Origin: Roseiarcus sp963833955
GTDB lineage: Bacteria; Pseudomonadota; Alphaproteobacteria; Rhizobiales; Beijerinckiaceae
DNA: 64,000 bases
NCBI GenBank assembly: GCA_963833955.1
Contig: CAWHZY010000007.1
Location: 186,001-250,000 of the forward strand
Direction: 5' to 3'
In this document: piece after piece, positions 33,959 through 44,683 of the stretch
Layout of the letters: each line of letters starts with the position of its first letter
Numbering within the stretch: position 1 is the first letter of the stretch
Program-made: the position numbers and the translations under genes
Notes under the pieces: generated by a model
The model's input: the letters and a program-made list of their open reading frames with translations, nothing else
Databases searched by the model: none
Told to the model about the DNA's origin: nothing

Positions 33959-36374
33959 ATGAAAGCGCGCTACCGCGCGGTTGTGATCGGCGGAGGGGTC
34001 GTCGGCGCCTCCGTTCTTTACCATTTGACGAAATTTGGGTGGGCCGACGTGGCGCTGGTCGAGCGCTCCGTCCTGACGGCCGGCTCGTCCTGGCACGCCG
34101 CCGGCGGATTTCATGCGCTCAACGCCAATCCCAATATGGCGCTCCTTCAGGCCTACACGATCGACCTTCTGAAGGCGGTCGAGGCCGAATCCGGCCAGTC
34201 CATCGGCATGCATATGACCGGGGGCATTCATGTCGCTTCCGCGCCGGAGCGCTGGGAGTGGCTGCAAGCATCCTATCGACGCTTCCAGGCGATCGGCATC
34301 GATGACGTCCGCCTGGTCGGGCCGGAGGAAATCAAGACCCGCTGCCCGATCATCAGCGTGGATGGCGTGCTCGGGGGCATGTGGGCCGACCGCGAGGGCT
34401 ATGTCGACACCACAGGAACGGTCTGGGCTTATGCGGCCGCGGCCAGGAAACGCGGCGCGACCGTCATCGAGCACAATCGGGTGGTGGAACTGAAACAGCG
34501 CCCGGATTCCTCCTGGGACCTCGTTACCGAGGCGGGAATCATCAACGCCGAGCATGTGGTGAACGCCGCAGGCCTATGGGCAAAGCAGGTCGGGCGGATG
34601 GCCGGGCTCGACCTTCCCCTCTCCCCGCTCGAGCATCACTACCTGCTGACCGAAACAATCCCCGAGATCGCTGCGCTCAAGACCGAACTGCCTATGGTCG
34701 TGGATCTCGAGGGGTTCACCTACATGCGCCAGGATCAGAAGGGCATGCTGATCGGCATCTATGAGACCCGGCCCCAGCACTGGTCGATGGACGGCGCGCC
34801 CTGGGATTACGGCGTCGAGCTCCTGCCGGAGAACATCGATCGCATCGCCGGACGAGCTCGAGCTCGTTCACCGCCGCTATCCGGTCTTGCAGGATGCCGG
34901 AATCCGCAAATGGGTCAACGGCGTCTTCACCTTCTCCCCAGACGGCAATCCGCTGATCGGCCCGGTCGCGGGCAAGCGCGGCTATTGGCTCGCCTGTGGG
35001 GTCATGGCTGGATTTCTGCAGGGCGGGGGCGTCGGCAAATCGCTGGCGGAACTGATGATCCGTGGCGAGGCGTCGACTGACGTCTATGGTCTCGACATCG
35101 CGCGCTATGGCGCCTTCGCCTCCAATCGCGAATACATCAAGCAGACGACTGGCGAATTCTACGCCCGCCGCTTCGTCATGACCTATCCCAACGAGCAATT
35201 GCCCGCCGGCCGGCCGCTCAAGATGACGCCGGCCTACGACGCCATGACGGCCGCCGGCTGCCGCTGGGGCAATTCGTGGGGGCTGGAAGTTCCGCTTTAT
35301 TTCGCGCCGGCGGATTTCGAGGAAAAGCCGACGCTCAAGCGCTCGAACGCCTTCGACATCGTCGGCGCCGAATGCCGAATGGTGCGGGAAGGCGTCGGCC
35401 TCCTCGATATCGCTTCGTTCTCGCGCTACGAAGTGACTGGCCCCGAGGCTGAGCGCTGGCTCGACTGGATGTCGGTCTCTCGCTTGCCCAGGCCCGGCCG
35501 GGCGCGCCTGGCGCCGATGCTGTCCGAGACCGGAAAGCTCAAAGGCGACCTCACGATCATCAACTGGGGCGACGGCGCGTTCTGGGTCGAGGGCTCGTAC
35601 TATCTTCGCCAATGGCACATGCGCTGGTTCGCTACCCATGCGCGCGAAGGCGTCAGCGTCCGCGACATTTCCGACGAAATGATCGGCTTCTCACTCTCGG
35701 GCCCGAAATCGCGCGAGCTGCTCGCGCGCGCCACACATCAGGATGTGTCGAACGCCGCCCTGCCCTTCATGGGCGCGGCGACGCTGGACCTCGGCCTCGC
35801 GCGGGCGAAGGTGGCGCGGCTCTCGGTGACCGGCGAACTCGGCTACGAGATCAATTGCCGCGCGCTCGAACACGCGAGGCTGCGCCGAACCCTGCTCGAG
35901 GCAGGACGGGACCTCGGGGTTAAAGAGTATGGCTATAACGCGCTTCTGTCGCTGAGGCTCGAAAAGAGCTTCGGCATCTGGTCGGCGGAATTCACGCAAG
36001 ATCGCACGCCCCGCATGACCGGCATGGATCGCTGGATCGCCTGGGACAAAGGTGATTTTCTGGGCCGGAAGGCCGCACTTGCGGAGAGCAAGGGAGCGCC
36101 GCCTGAGCGCCAGCTGGTCACGCTTGAAATCGACGCGGACGATGCGGACGCGACGGGCTACGAGCCGGTCTGGCGATCAGGAGCGATGGTCGGCTTTATA
36201 ACCTCCGGCGGCTACGGCCACACGGTGGGAAAAAGCCTGGCGATGGCCCTGGTCGCGCCGGACGTAGCCGTGATCGGCTCCGAGCTCAGCGTGCATATTG
36301 TCGGCGCCGAGCGCAGAGCGCGCGTCATCGCGCCCTCGCCATACAATTCCGCAGGCAAGGCGATGCGCGCATGA
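33959..36374 (+). CDS. dimethylglycine/sarcosine dehydrogenase-like FAD enzyme with GcvT domain, one frameshift
   Basis: Oxidises N-methylated glycine and passes the one-carbon unit to folate. The N-terminal half is a DAO-type FAD domain (AVVIGGGVVGASVLYHLTKFG near 7-27; SSWHAAGGFHAL), and the C-terminal half a GcvT-like folate-binding domain (DIASFSRYEVTGPEAERWLD; VTGELGYEINCRA; YGYNALLSLRLEKSFGIW). The frame breaks at about 34850, where one extra G turns ...RIADELELVHRRYPVLQDAG into another frame. Repaired, the protein is about 804 residues, normal for this family. GGGGAGCCGCGG precedes the ATG. A TetR gene and soxBDAG follow. Confidence 0.9.
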
Positions 36375-36402
36375 CCAGCCAAGCGCCGCGGCCAAGCTGA
36401 CG

Positions 36403-37107
36403 ATGGCGCATTCCGCACTCTGGCCCTCCGCTTCAAGCTCGCCGCCGGGTCGGGCCGCGCAATCGAGCAACGTCAAAGCGACCCGCGACGACTGGCTCGA
36501 CCTTGCGCTAAGCGTGCTCGCCCGCGAGGGCGTCGACCACGTCACGGTGCTCTCTTTAAGCGAACGGCTCGGCGTGTCGCGGTCGAGCTTCTACTGGTAT
36601 TTCAAGAATCGCGACGAGCTGCTCGGCGCGCTCATCGATCGTTGGGATGCGCTCAACACCCGTTCGATCGTCGCGCAGGCGGAAGCGCCTGCGGCGACCG
36701 TCAACGAGGCGGTTTGCAACGTCTTTCGCTGCTGGGTCAATCCGGCCAACTTCAGCCCACAACTCGACTTCGCCCTGCGCGAGTGGGCGCGCCGCTCCGC
36801 CCACGTGCGAAAGGCCCTTGACCACGCCGACCGCGTGAGGACGGAAGCGGTGAAAACCCTGTTCTTGCGCTTCGGTTATGAGGATGGCGACGCTTTCGTG
36901 CGGGCGCGCGTGCTCTACTATATGCAGATCGGTTATTACGCGCTCGAGCTCCACGAACCGATCGAGACGCGCCTCAATCTCACCCCGCACTATCTGAAGG
37001 CTTTCACCGGCGTCGATCCGAACCAAGCGGAAATCGAGGCCTTCCGCGCCTACGCCATGGCCTATGCGCATATTCCGGATTTCGAGCCCTCTCGAGGGCG
37101 GTCATGA
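36403..37107 (+). CDS. TetR family transcriptional regulator
   Basis: 234 residues. The N-terminal helix-turn-helix is clear: LALSVLAREGVDHVTVLSLS followed by ERLGVSRSSFYWYFKNRDEL. The C-terminal ligand domain (VNEAVCNVFRCWVNPANFS) is divergent, as usual. The gene lies between the dehydrogenase and soxB and overlaps soxB by four bases, so it probably controls this catabolic unit. The ATG at 36403 is the most natural start after the dehydrogenase stop. Confidence 0.9.
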   Translation: MAHSALWPSASSSPPGRAAQSSNVKATRDDWLDLALSVLAREGVDHVTVLSLSERLGVSRSSFYWYFKNRDELLGALIDRWDALNTRSIVAQAEAPAATVNEAVCNVFRCWVNPANFSPQLDFALREWARRSAHVRKALDHADRVRTEAVKTLFLRFGYEDGDAFVRARVLYYMQIGYYALELHEPIETRLNLTPHYLKAFTGVDPNQAEIEAFRAYAMAYAHIPDFEPSRGRS

Positions 37108-38359
37108 GCGGACGCTATTCCGCCTTCGCCCTTCTTCGCCAGGGCTTCGCCGGCCACAAGGGCTGGCCGCAGGCGTGGCGCAAGGCTAAGCCCAAGCCGG
37201 CCTATGATTTCGTCATCGTCGGCGGCGGCGGACATGGGCTTGCGACCGCCTATTACCTCGCCAAGACTCACAAGCGCACGCGCGTCTGCGTGATCGAGAA
37301 GGGGTGGCTCGGCGGCGGCAACACCGGCCGCAACACCACCATCGTGCGGTCGAACTATTTCTATCCCGAGTCGGTCGCTCTCTACGACCTCGCGCTCACG
37401 CTCTATGAAGGGCTGTCGCGCGAGCTCAATTTCAACGTGATGCTGAGCCAGCGCGGCATCCTCAACCTTGCGCACACGCCAGCTCAGCTCGAGATGGCCG
37501 CGCGGCTCACGAATGCGATGCAGCTCAACGGCGTCGACGCGGAGCTTTGGGGCCCGAACGAGGTTCGCGAAAAGCTGCCGCTCATGACGCAATCGCTCGA
37601 ATTCCCGCTATTTGCCGAATGGCGGCGTCTGGCAGCGCCGGGGCGGGATCGCCCGGCACGACGCCGTCGCCTGGGGCTATGCGCGCGGCGCCGACCGGCT
37701 CGGCGTCGACATCGTCGAGAATTGCGAGGCGACCGGCTTCATCATGCAGAACGGCGCCTGCGTCGGCGTCGAGACGACTCTCGGTGAGATTCGTGCGGAA
37801 GCGGTTGGCGTCGCGGTCGCCGGCCACTCGTCGCAGCTGCATGGCGAAAGCCGGCGTGAAACTGCTGATCCATTCCTACACATTGCAGGCGATGGTGAGC
37901 GAGCCGGTCAAGCCTTGCCTCGACATTGTCGTTCTGCATCTGGGGACCGGCGTCTACGCCAGCCAATCGGACAAGGGCGAGATCGTGTTCGGCGGCGGTC
38001 TCGACCGAATTCCTTCCTACAGCCAGCGCGGCTCGCCGCCGATGCAGGAACTGGTCCTCACTGGTTTGCTGGAGATGTTCCCGGCCTTCGGCCAATTGAA
38101 GCTGATGCGCCAATGGGGCGGAATCGTCGATGTCGTGCCGGACTCCTCGCCCATCATCGGGCCTGCCGCGGTCCAAGGCATTTTTCTGAACTGCGGCTGG
38201 GGAACCGGTGGCTTCAAGGCCATACCGGCGGGCGGCACGCTGCTCGCGCATCTGCTTGCGACCGGCGCGCATCACGAGATCAGCCGCCCGTTCGACCTGT
38301 CGCGCTTCGCCTCAGGGCGCCTCATCGATGAGGCGGCGGGTTCTGGCATCGAGCATTGA
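37104..38359 (+). CDS. soxB: sarcosine oxidase subunit beta, two frameshifts
   Basis: FAD-carrying subunit of heterotetrameric sarcosine oxidase. The first part has MSGRYSAFALLRQGFAGHKGW, the FAD motif FVIVGGGGHGLATAYYLAK and GGNTGRNTTIVRSNY. Near 37615 the frame moves by one base (then GGVWQRRGGIARHDAVAW), and near 37841 by one more (then AGVKLLIHSYTLQAM, WGGIVDVVPDSSPIIG, CGWGTGGFKAIP). Repaired, it has about 417 residues, the normal SoxB size. It starts within the stop of the TetR gene. All domains are recognisable, so the breaks are probably not old. Confidence 0.9.
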
Positions 38360-38391
38360 AGCACGTTGCATGAAATCGAAATCGTCATTGC

Positions 38392-38518
38392 GAGGAGCCA
38401 TAGGGCGTCGACAAACGCCCGTCTTTCGACGGGCTATGGCGACGAAGCAATCCAGGGATCATAGGGCGTCACGCTTCATCTCTGGATCGCCACGTCGCTT
38501 CGCTCCTCGCGATGACGG
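38392..38518. repeat. palindromic intergenic element between soxB and soxD
   Basis: Starts CGTCATTGCGAGGAGC and ends GCTCCTCGCGATGACGG, with the inner pair GACGAAGCAATCCAG and CTGGATCGCCACGTCGC, plus a central hairpin CCCGTC-TTTC-GACGGG. This is the class of imperfect palindrome widespread in rhizobial genomes. It interrupts the sox operon. Confidence 0.8.
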
Positions 38519-38560
38519 CTACGTCCTCGTTTGAGCGTAAGCCGACCTAGAGACCATTCG

Positions 38561-38824
38561 ATGCAAATCTTCCCCTGCCCCTTCTGCGGTCCGCGCGACG
38601 AGAGCGAATTCCACTATGTCGGCGAACCAAAAGCGCGGCCCGAGCCTGCGGGCGCGGTCAGCGACGCCGAATGGGCGAGCTACCTTTGGTTCAACGCCAA
38701 TCCAAAAGGCGAAGCGCGCGAGATCTGGCTGCATCTCACCTGCATGGAGACGTTCCCAATGACGCGCGACACGGCGACCAGCGCCGCGATCGGCAGCGAG
38801 GCGCTGACGAGGCCCATACCGTGA
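38561..38824 (+). CDS. soxD: sarcosine oxidase subunit delta
   Basis: Small zinc-binding subunit of heterotetrameric sarcosine oxidase, 87 residues. The zinc cysteines and histidines are in MQIFPCPFCGPRDESEFHYVG and in WLHLTCMETFP. The ATG at 38561 gives the exact family N-terminus. The stop overlaps the GTG of soxA, so the two are translationally coupled. Confidence 0.94.
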   Translation: MQIFPCPFCGPRDESEFHYVGEPKARPEPAGAVSDAEWASYLWFNANPKGEAREIWLHLTCMETFPMTRDTATSAAIGSEALTRPIP

Positions 38825-41668
38825 GCAGCGTTCGTCTGCCCACCGGCGGCGCCGTCGATCGCGGGCGGCCCCTCGCCTTCACTTTCGACGGCAAACCCCA
38901 TGTCGGCTTCGCTGGCGACAGCATCGCTTCGGCCCTGCTGGCGAACGGCGTCCGCATCGTCGGCCGCAGCTTCAAATATCACCGGCCGCGCGGATTGTGG
39001 GGCGCGTGGACGGAGGGGCCGAACGCGATCGTCGACGTGACGCGCGAGGGCAGGACAACGCCGAACCTGCGCGCAACCACCGAGCCGCTCGAAAACGACA
39101 TGGCCGTGCGCTCGGTCAATGCGGCGCCGACGGCGGCCTCCGATCGCGCCGCTCTCATCGATCGGCTCGCGCCGGTCCTGCCTGCGGGCTTCTATTACAA
39201 GACTTTCTTATGGCCGCGCTGGGAGACCTTCGAAGGCCCGATCCGCGCCATGGCCGGTCTCGGCCGCGTCGATCCGAACAATCGGCCGCCAGCCGACAAT
39301 CCGCAATTCAACGCGCGCTGCGATCTGCTTGTCGTCGGCGCCGGTCCCGCGGGTCTGGCCGCGGCAAAGGCCGCCGCTCGGGCTGGACGCGCAGTGCTTC
39401 TCATTGACGACCATGCCGAGATCGGCGGCCAGCTCGTGCATCGCTGCGGCTTAATCGAAGGTGGCGATTGGCGCGACTGGGCGCGGGGCGTCGTGCGCGC
39501 CGTCGAAGCGGCCGGCGGGCGGGTGATGAGGCAAACGACAGCCTACGGCGTCTACGACGGCAACCTCGTTTGCGCCTGGGAGCGCCGCATGGCCGAGCCC
39601 GACGCGCTATGGCGCATTCGCCCGCAAAAAATCGTGATCGCGGCTGGCGCGATCGAGCGGCCGCTTATCGTCCCCGACAACGATCGGCCTGGCGTCATGT
39701 CCACCGACGCCGCGCTCGTCTATCTCAGGCGCTTCGGCGTGTTGGTCGGCAAGCGAGTCGTGGTCGCGACCAACAACGACAGCGCCTATGCCGTCGCGGA
39801 GGCCTTGGCTGAAGCCGGCGCGGAGGTCGAGATACTCGACATGCGCGCCACTGGACCCGCGTCTCAACCGAGCATCACGCACGGCGCCGCCATCGATGGC
39901 GTCATCGGAACTCGCAGCGTCGAGGCGGTGCGCGTCGGCGGGCGGACGTACGATTGCGACGCGCTGCTGCTCTCCGGCGGATGGTCGCCGACCGTGCATC
40001 TCTACGCTCAGGCGCGCGGAAGGCTGCGCTATGACGAGGCGCTGGCCGCGCTCGTCCCGATGGGCGGGATCGAAAAGCTGGCGAGCGCCGGCGCCGCGAA
40101 CGGCGCCTTCACGCTTGCAGAGGCTTTGCGCGAGGGACATGAGGCCGGCGGCGGCGAGGGCCCGGCGCCAAACGCGCCGGCGGGTCATTACGCCGTCACA
40201 GCTGCCTGGCCGAAGGCCGACGACGAAGGGCGGCGCTGGATCGATTTCCAAAACGACGTGACGCTGAAGGATGTCGCGCTCGCCGCGCGCGAAGGCTACG
40301 TCTCCGTCGAGCATCTCAAGCGTTACACCACGCTTGGCATGGCGACCGATCAGGGCAAGACCGCCAATGTCGCCGCCATCGCCACGATGGCGTCCCTGAC
40401 CGGGCGCACGATCGATGAAACGGGCACGACTGCCTATCGACCGCCTTTCGTGCCCGTGCCGATGGGCGTCATCGCCGGCCGACGTCGAGGCGCGCTCGTC
40501 AATCCGCTGCGGCGCCTGCCGCTCGAAGCCGAGCATCGGGCCGATGGCGCACAAATGCGGGAATATGGCGGCTGGCTCAGGCCCGCGTGGTACGGAACCG
40601 CCGAGCCGGAGCGCGCCATCCAGCGCGAGGCCGCGCGGGCGCGCGACGCGGTCGCTTTGTTCGACGCCTCCTCGCTCGGCAAGATCGAGATCATCGGTCC
40701 CGACGCCGCCGCGCTCGCCGACTTCCACAGCTATAACCGCCTCTCCAGCCTCAAGCCGGGCAGGATCCGCTACGGCCTTGTGTTGCAAGAGTCAGGCGTC
40801 GTGCTCGACGACGGAGTGACGCTGCGCCTTGCGCGAGATCGTTTCCTCGTCTCCTGCTCGTCGGGGCATACGGATGCCGTGCGCATGCGCCTCGAACTTT
40901 GGCGACAGGATCGGTTCGATACGGTCCATGTCGTTGTTCACGACACGACCGCGCAATGGGCGACCCTCACAATCACCGGCCCGCGCTCGCGCGACCTCAT
41001 CGAGGCTTGCGGACTCGACATCGCGCTCGACGACCAAAGCCTGCCGCATATGGCCTTCGTGACCGGCGCATTCGACGGCGGGCCGCTTCGCCTGGCGCGG
41101 GTGAGCTTTACAGGCGACCGGTCTTACGAACTCTCCGTTCCGGCAAGCCGCGCCGGGCGTTTGCGCGCCCGCCGTCGCGGAGAAGCTGCCGGCGTTCGGC
41201 GGCGGACTTCTCGGGCTCGAGGCGCTGATGATCCTCCGCGCCGAGAAAGGCTTCATCGTCGTCGGCAAGGACACCGACGGGACGACCATGCCGCACGACC
41301 TCGGGGTCGCGGGGCCGCGCGATTCGCGAGCGGACGAATATGTCGGCAAGCACTCTCTCTTCATGCCTATCGCTGCCGACCCGCGCCGCAAGCAACTGGT
41401 CGGCTTGAGCGTGGCGTCGGGAGAGACGCTGCTGCCGACCGGCGCGCATGTGACGCAGGGCGCGGGTCGCGCGCGGCAATCGCAGGGCTACGTGACATCG
41501 AGCTATTTCAGCCCAACCCTTAGCCGCCCGATCGCGCTCGGCCTCGTCGAGGCGGGTTTGTCGCGCATGGGCGAAACGGTCAGCATCTACCATCTCGGCG
41601 CCGGGCGGCGCGCGACGATCGTGAGCCCGGTCGCGCTCGATCCGGAAGGAGCGCGGCTCCATGCGTGA
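38821..41668 (+). CDS. soxA: sarcosine oxidase subunit alpha, one frameshift
   Basis: Large subunit that binds NAD and folate. The N-terminal part has the Sox_N ferredoxin-like fold (FTFDGKPHVGFAGDSIASALLANG; SFKYHRPRGLWG), then a pyridine nucleotide-disulfide oxidoreductase domain (LLVVGAGPAGLAAAKAAARAG near 170-190), and a C-terminal GcvT domain (DASSLGKIEIIGPDAAALADF). The frame breaks near 41155 by one extra base; it resumes with VAEKLPAFGGGLLGLEAL and KGFIVVGKDTDGTTMPHDLG. The repaired length is about 948 residues. GTG at 38821 overlaps the soxD stop. Confidence 0.93.
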
Positions 41669-42161
41669 GATGGAATGGCCGCCCGCACGCGGCGGCGCCG
41701 GGCTTCTCATCGACCGCCAACGGCTCAATGCGCGGCGGCTCGGCGGGCTCGGGCAAACCCTGATCTCGGGCGATCTCGAGCCGGCAATCGCGAAGATTGC
41801 GTCCGGCGCGCCGATGCGTGGCCTCTGCGCGCTTGCGCCGGAAAGCGCGCATGCTTTGCGCATCGGGCGGACAAGCGCGCTGCTCGTCACGCCCACGCCT
41901 CTCTCCCTCCTTGAAGGTTGGCGCGACGGCTGGTGCGCGACCAGCGTCGACGATGCTTGGGCCGCGGTGGAGATCTGGGGCGCCGACGCAGCCCAAGCGC
42001 TCATGCAGGCGACCTCGGCCGACCTCGCCTCGGGCTCGCCCTCGGCCGCCGTGCTTGTCTTTGGCCTGCGCGGACTGCTCACGCGCACGCCTTCCGGCTT
42101 CCGCGTGCATGTCGAGGCGCCTTGGCTGGAGACGCTGCTCGCTTGGCTCGACGGCGTCTGA
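41661..42161 (+). CDS. soxG: sarcosine oxidase subunit gamma
   Basis: 166-residue subunit that completes the soxBDAG set; it overlaps soxA by eight bases. The sequence is variable in this family, but size, position and the stretches VEIWGADAAQALMQATSADLA and FRVHVEAPWLETLLAWL fit SoxG and its relation to the GcvT fold. It probably helps assembly. Confidence 0.85.
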   Translation: MREMEWPPARGGAGLLIDRQRLNARRLGGLGQTLISGDLEPAIAKIASGAPMRGLCALAPESAHALRIGRTSALLVTPTPLSLLEGWRDGWCATSVDDAWAAVEIWGADAAQALMQATSADLASGSPSAAVLVFGLRGLLTRTPSGFRVHVEAPWLETLLAWLDGV

Positions 42162-42195
42162 CTGGCTAGCGCCGCGTCAGGGCTTCATTGACCAC

Positions 42196-42308
42196 ACCTC
42201 GTCCTGAGGTGCGCCGAAGGCGCTTCTCGAAGGACGCTCCCGTGCGCATTCCCGTCTCGGATTCTGGAACGTGCTTCGCGGCCGCTGTTCGGCGCCTCAG
42301 GACGAGGT
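42196..42308. repeat. inverted-repeat element between convergent genes
   Basis: ACCTCGTCCTGAGGTGCGCC at 42196 and GGCGCCTCAGGACGAGGT ending at 42308 are near-perfect inverted ends about 21 bases long around a 70-base centre. Similar CTCGTCCTGAGG elements are common in rhizobial genomes. It sits between soxG and the gene at 42322 and could act as a two-way terminator. Confidence 0.75.
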
Positions 42309-42321
42309 CAAACGGGGTGCG

Positions 42322-42573
42322 TCACGCTCGCCAGCCAGCAATCAGCCTCAGCCATGGGCCCATGTGAACGGCGCTCATGAGCACATACATCGGGATCATC
42401 CCGCTCATGAGCGAGCCATGCGCCAAGCAGAGCGGCTCCGTGCCCCCGCCAAGGCAAGCGGTCATGAACGCCATCGTTGCGAAGGCCGGCGCGGCCGCGA
42501 GGCCGAGCCAGTCCGCGGCGACGCGGGCGATCGCCGCGCCATGGCTCCCGCCGCCGATCGAGATTGCGCTCAT
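42322..42573 (-). CDS. small hypothetical membrane protein coupled to DUF899
   Basis: 83 residues with two likely membrane helices (WLGLAAAPAFATMAFMTACL and SGMIPMYVLMSAVHMGPWL) and a short basic end. Its ATG overlaps the stop of the DUF899 gene (ATGA), strong evidence that it is translated. No family with known function recognised. Confidence 0.65.
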   Translation of the reverse strand: MSAISIGGGSHGAAIARVAADWLGLAAAPAFATMAFMTACLGGGTEPLCLAHGSLMSGMIPMYVLMSAVHMGPWLRLIAGWRA

Positions 42574-43319
42574 GCCTGCGCGCCGGCCTGCTTATCGCGG
42601 AACGTCGCTTCTCCGGCGGCCGACACCTTGTCCCATCGCGGGTCGACGGACTTTTCGGCCTCGTAATTGTCGTGCCAGTTCCACCATTTGTAGGGCGGCG
42701 TCTGAGGGTAGCCTTCAGGCGAATCCTCCCAAACTTCCTGGCGCCCGAGCGGCGTCGCATCGAGGTATTTCCAGACGGTGCCCATCGCCTCGTCGCCGCG
42801 GCTGTTGATGAAATAGGTGCGGAACACCCTGTCGCCGTCGCGATAGAAGACGTTATGGCCGTGCCATTCGTCGACGCCGAGGTCGGCGTCGAAGCTGTCG
42901 GTGATGGTGTACCATGGCATTTCCCAGCCCATCCGCGCCTTCAAGCGCGCGATGTCGGCCTGCGGCGCGCGGGAGGCGTAGGCCAGCGTCGTGTCGCGCG
43001 CGTTCAAATGGGCGAGATGGGAGACCTGATCGGCGCCCATGGAGCAGCCGCGGCAGGCATGGTCGGGCCAGCCGAACACGCCGGGTTCGAAGAACGCGCG
43101 ATAGACGATGAGCTGACGGCGGCCCTCGAACAAATCGATGAGCCTCGCCTTGCCGTTGGGCCCGACGAACTCATAGGCCTTGTCGACCGCCATCCATGGC
43201 ATCCGCCGACGTTCGGCGGCAAGCGCGTCATGGGCGCGCATCACGGACTTTTCCTGCACCAGAAGCTGCTCACGGGCTGCGTCCCAGTCCTGTTGTGAAA
43301 CGATTGGGGGAATGTGCAT
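42570..43319 (-). CDS. DUF899 thioredoxin-like protein
   Basis: 249-residue protein of a family with a thioredoxin-like fold but no known activity. Visible marks: VSQQDWDAAREQLLVQEK, RMPWMAVDKAYEFVGPNGKARLIDLFEGRRQLIVYRAFF, and the cysteine pair in HACRGCSMGAD; the C-terminal half has DEAMGTVWKYLDATPLGRQE. A second DUF899 gene lies directly upstream; the two are only distantly alike and probably arose by an old duplication. GGAGGTTGAGAC precedes the ATG. Confidence 0.88.
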   Translation of the reverse strand: MHIPPIVSQQDWDAAREQLLVQEKSVMRAHDALAAERRRMPWMAVDKAYEFVGPNGKARLIDLFEGRRQLIVYRAFFEPGVFGWPDHACRGCSMGADQVSHLAHLNARDTTLAYASRAPQADIARLKARMGWEMPWYTITDSFDADLGVDEWHGHNVFYRDGDRVFRTYFINSRGDEAMGTVWKYLDATPLGRQEVWEDSPEGYPQTPPYKWWNWHDNYEAEKSVDPRWDKVSAAGEATFRDKQAGAQA

Positions 43320-44112
43320 GTCTCAACCTCCTGCTTGCTGAATGGATTGATCGGCGCGGAGCGCCGTATTCATCGTGGCGACGCCACCAGACGCCGTTCT
43401 CGTTGCGCCCTTTGGGCGCCCGGTCGAGCCATTGATAGGCGCCCCAAAGTCCGTCGAGTCCGCGCGCGTAAGTTGAATAAGCGTGGTAGACGGCGCCGTC
43501 GTCGATCGCGAAGGCGCTCATGCCCGGCCGATCGCGCATGAATGTCCGCCCGTCGGTTCCGCAAGACGCCGCGAACCGGGCGACAGGCTCGGGAACCTGC
43601 GCCGCGGTCAGCGGATGGTCGCGGCGATAATTGTATTCAACGCTCCCCTGGCGCTGCTGTTCTTCGGTGATCGAGACGTTGAAATCGAAGTTGAAGTCGT
43701 CGCCGAACGAGGAGGCCCAGGGAAACGTCCATCCCATCCGCCGCTTGTAGTCTTGCAGTTTCAAGAGCGGCGCGCGCGATGCCGCCCAAAGGGCCACGTC
43801 GTGGTTCGCGAGGTGCACGGCGAAGCCGTTGAACCCGTCGGCGATCATCGAGCAGGACGGACAGCCAGCCTGGTAATCGGGCCCGAACATGAAGTGATAG
43901 ACGAGAAGCTGCGAGCGGCCGCCGAAAAGCTCCGCGAGCGAGGCCACGCCATCGTCGGTGTCGAACCGGTACGTCTTATCGACCCGAACCCACGGCAGCT
44001 CGTGGCGGCGCCGCGCGACTTCATCGCCGAGCCGGGTCAGCTCCTTTTCCTGTGCGAGCAGCGCGAGCCGGGCGCTCAGCCAGTCTTCGCGCGAAACGAT
44101 TGGATTGTGCAT
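43270..44112 (-). CDS. DUF899 paralogue with an aberrant C-terminus
   Basis: 280 residues. The family core is intact: VSREDWLSARLALLAQEKELT, LPWVRVDKTYRF, QLLVYHFMFGPDYQAGCPSCSMIADGF and the end-motif WWRRHDEY. After that motif about 30 odd residues overlap the next gene by 50 bases. With one base removed, the frame would end ALRADQSIQQAGG at the TGA just before the next ATG, a more natural arrangement, so a small insertion is likely. Confidence 0.85.
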   Translation of the reverse strand: MHNPIVSREDWLSARLALLAQEKELTRLGDEVARRRHELPWVRVDKTYRFDTDDGVASLAELFGGRSQLLVYHFMFGPDYQAGCPSCSMIADGFNGFAVHLANHDVALWAASRAPLLKLQDYKRRMGWTFPWASSFGDDFNFDFNVSITEEQQRQGSVEYNYRRDHPLTAAQVPEPVARFAASCGTDGRTFMRDRPGMSAFAIDDGAVYHAYSTYARGLDGLWGAYQWLDRAPKGRNENGVWWRRHDEYGAPRRSIHSASRRLRHAHSPNRFTTGLGRSP

Positions 44113-44146
44113 GGGTCAGTTTCCGTTCGTTGAGGGAGGCTCAGAC

Positions 44147-44683
44147 TCAGCCCGGGATGCGCCGGTCGTATTCGGCCCTGAGGCGGGTAAACCCGTCCCA
44201 GAAGGGTCCTGGCTCCTCGCCGCTCAGGCGGGCGACCAGCATGTCGAGATGCGCGTGCCAGCCGGTGCTGACGCCGACCATCATGCCGCGCGTGGGCAGG
44301 CGACGGTGGACCACGGTCAAGAGCACCTTCTCGCCTCTCGGCTCGAGCACCATCGAAACGTCGCTGTCGTCCTTTCCCCAGGTGAAGGCGAGTTTTCGCG
44401 GCGGATCGAGCTCGATGATCCGGCTCTCCATCCGGTGCTCCTCGCCGAAGCCCTCCGGCCGCTTGCCCGGCGGGTCGGTCAGCTCGCTGTTGCGCCAGAC
44501 GAACTCGAACGGCGCGCCGACCTTCATCTCCATGTCGCCCGACGCCAGCCACTTGCGGCGCAGATCGCTTTCGGTGAGATAGGCCCAGACCCGCTCGATC
44601 GGGCCGGGCAACATGCGCTGGATCGTCAGCGTCGCCGGCTCCGACAGCGCGCCATAGGCGTCGACTTTCGCGCGTTCGTTCAT
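44147..44683 (-). CDS. SRPBCC/AHSA1 domain protein
   Basis: 178-residue protein of the START-like Hsp90-activator homologue family (LTIQRMLPGPIERVWAYLT, then SDLRRKWLASGDM and FVWRNSELTDPPGK). It forms a two-gene operon with an ArsR repressor; the upstream gene's stop overlaps its start. Such ArsR-AHSA1 pairs are frequent; the ligand is unknown. Confidence 0.9.
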   Translation of the reverse strand: MNERAKVDAYGALSEPATLTIQRMLPGPIERVWAYLTESDLRRKWLASGDMEMKVGAPFEFVWRNSELTDPPGKRPEGFGEEHRMESRIIELDPPRKLAFTWGKDDSDVSMVLEPRGEKVLLTVVHRRLPTRGMMVGVSTGWHAHLDMLVARLSGEEPGPFWDGFTRLRAEYDRRIPG

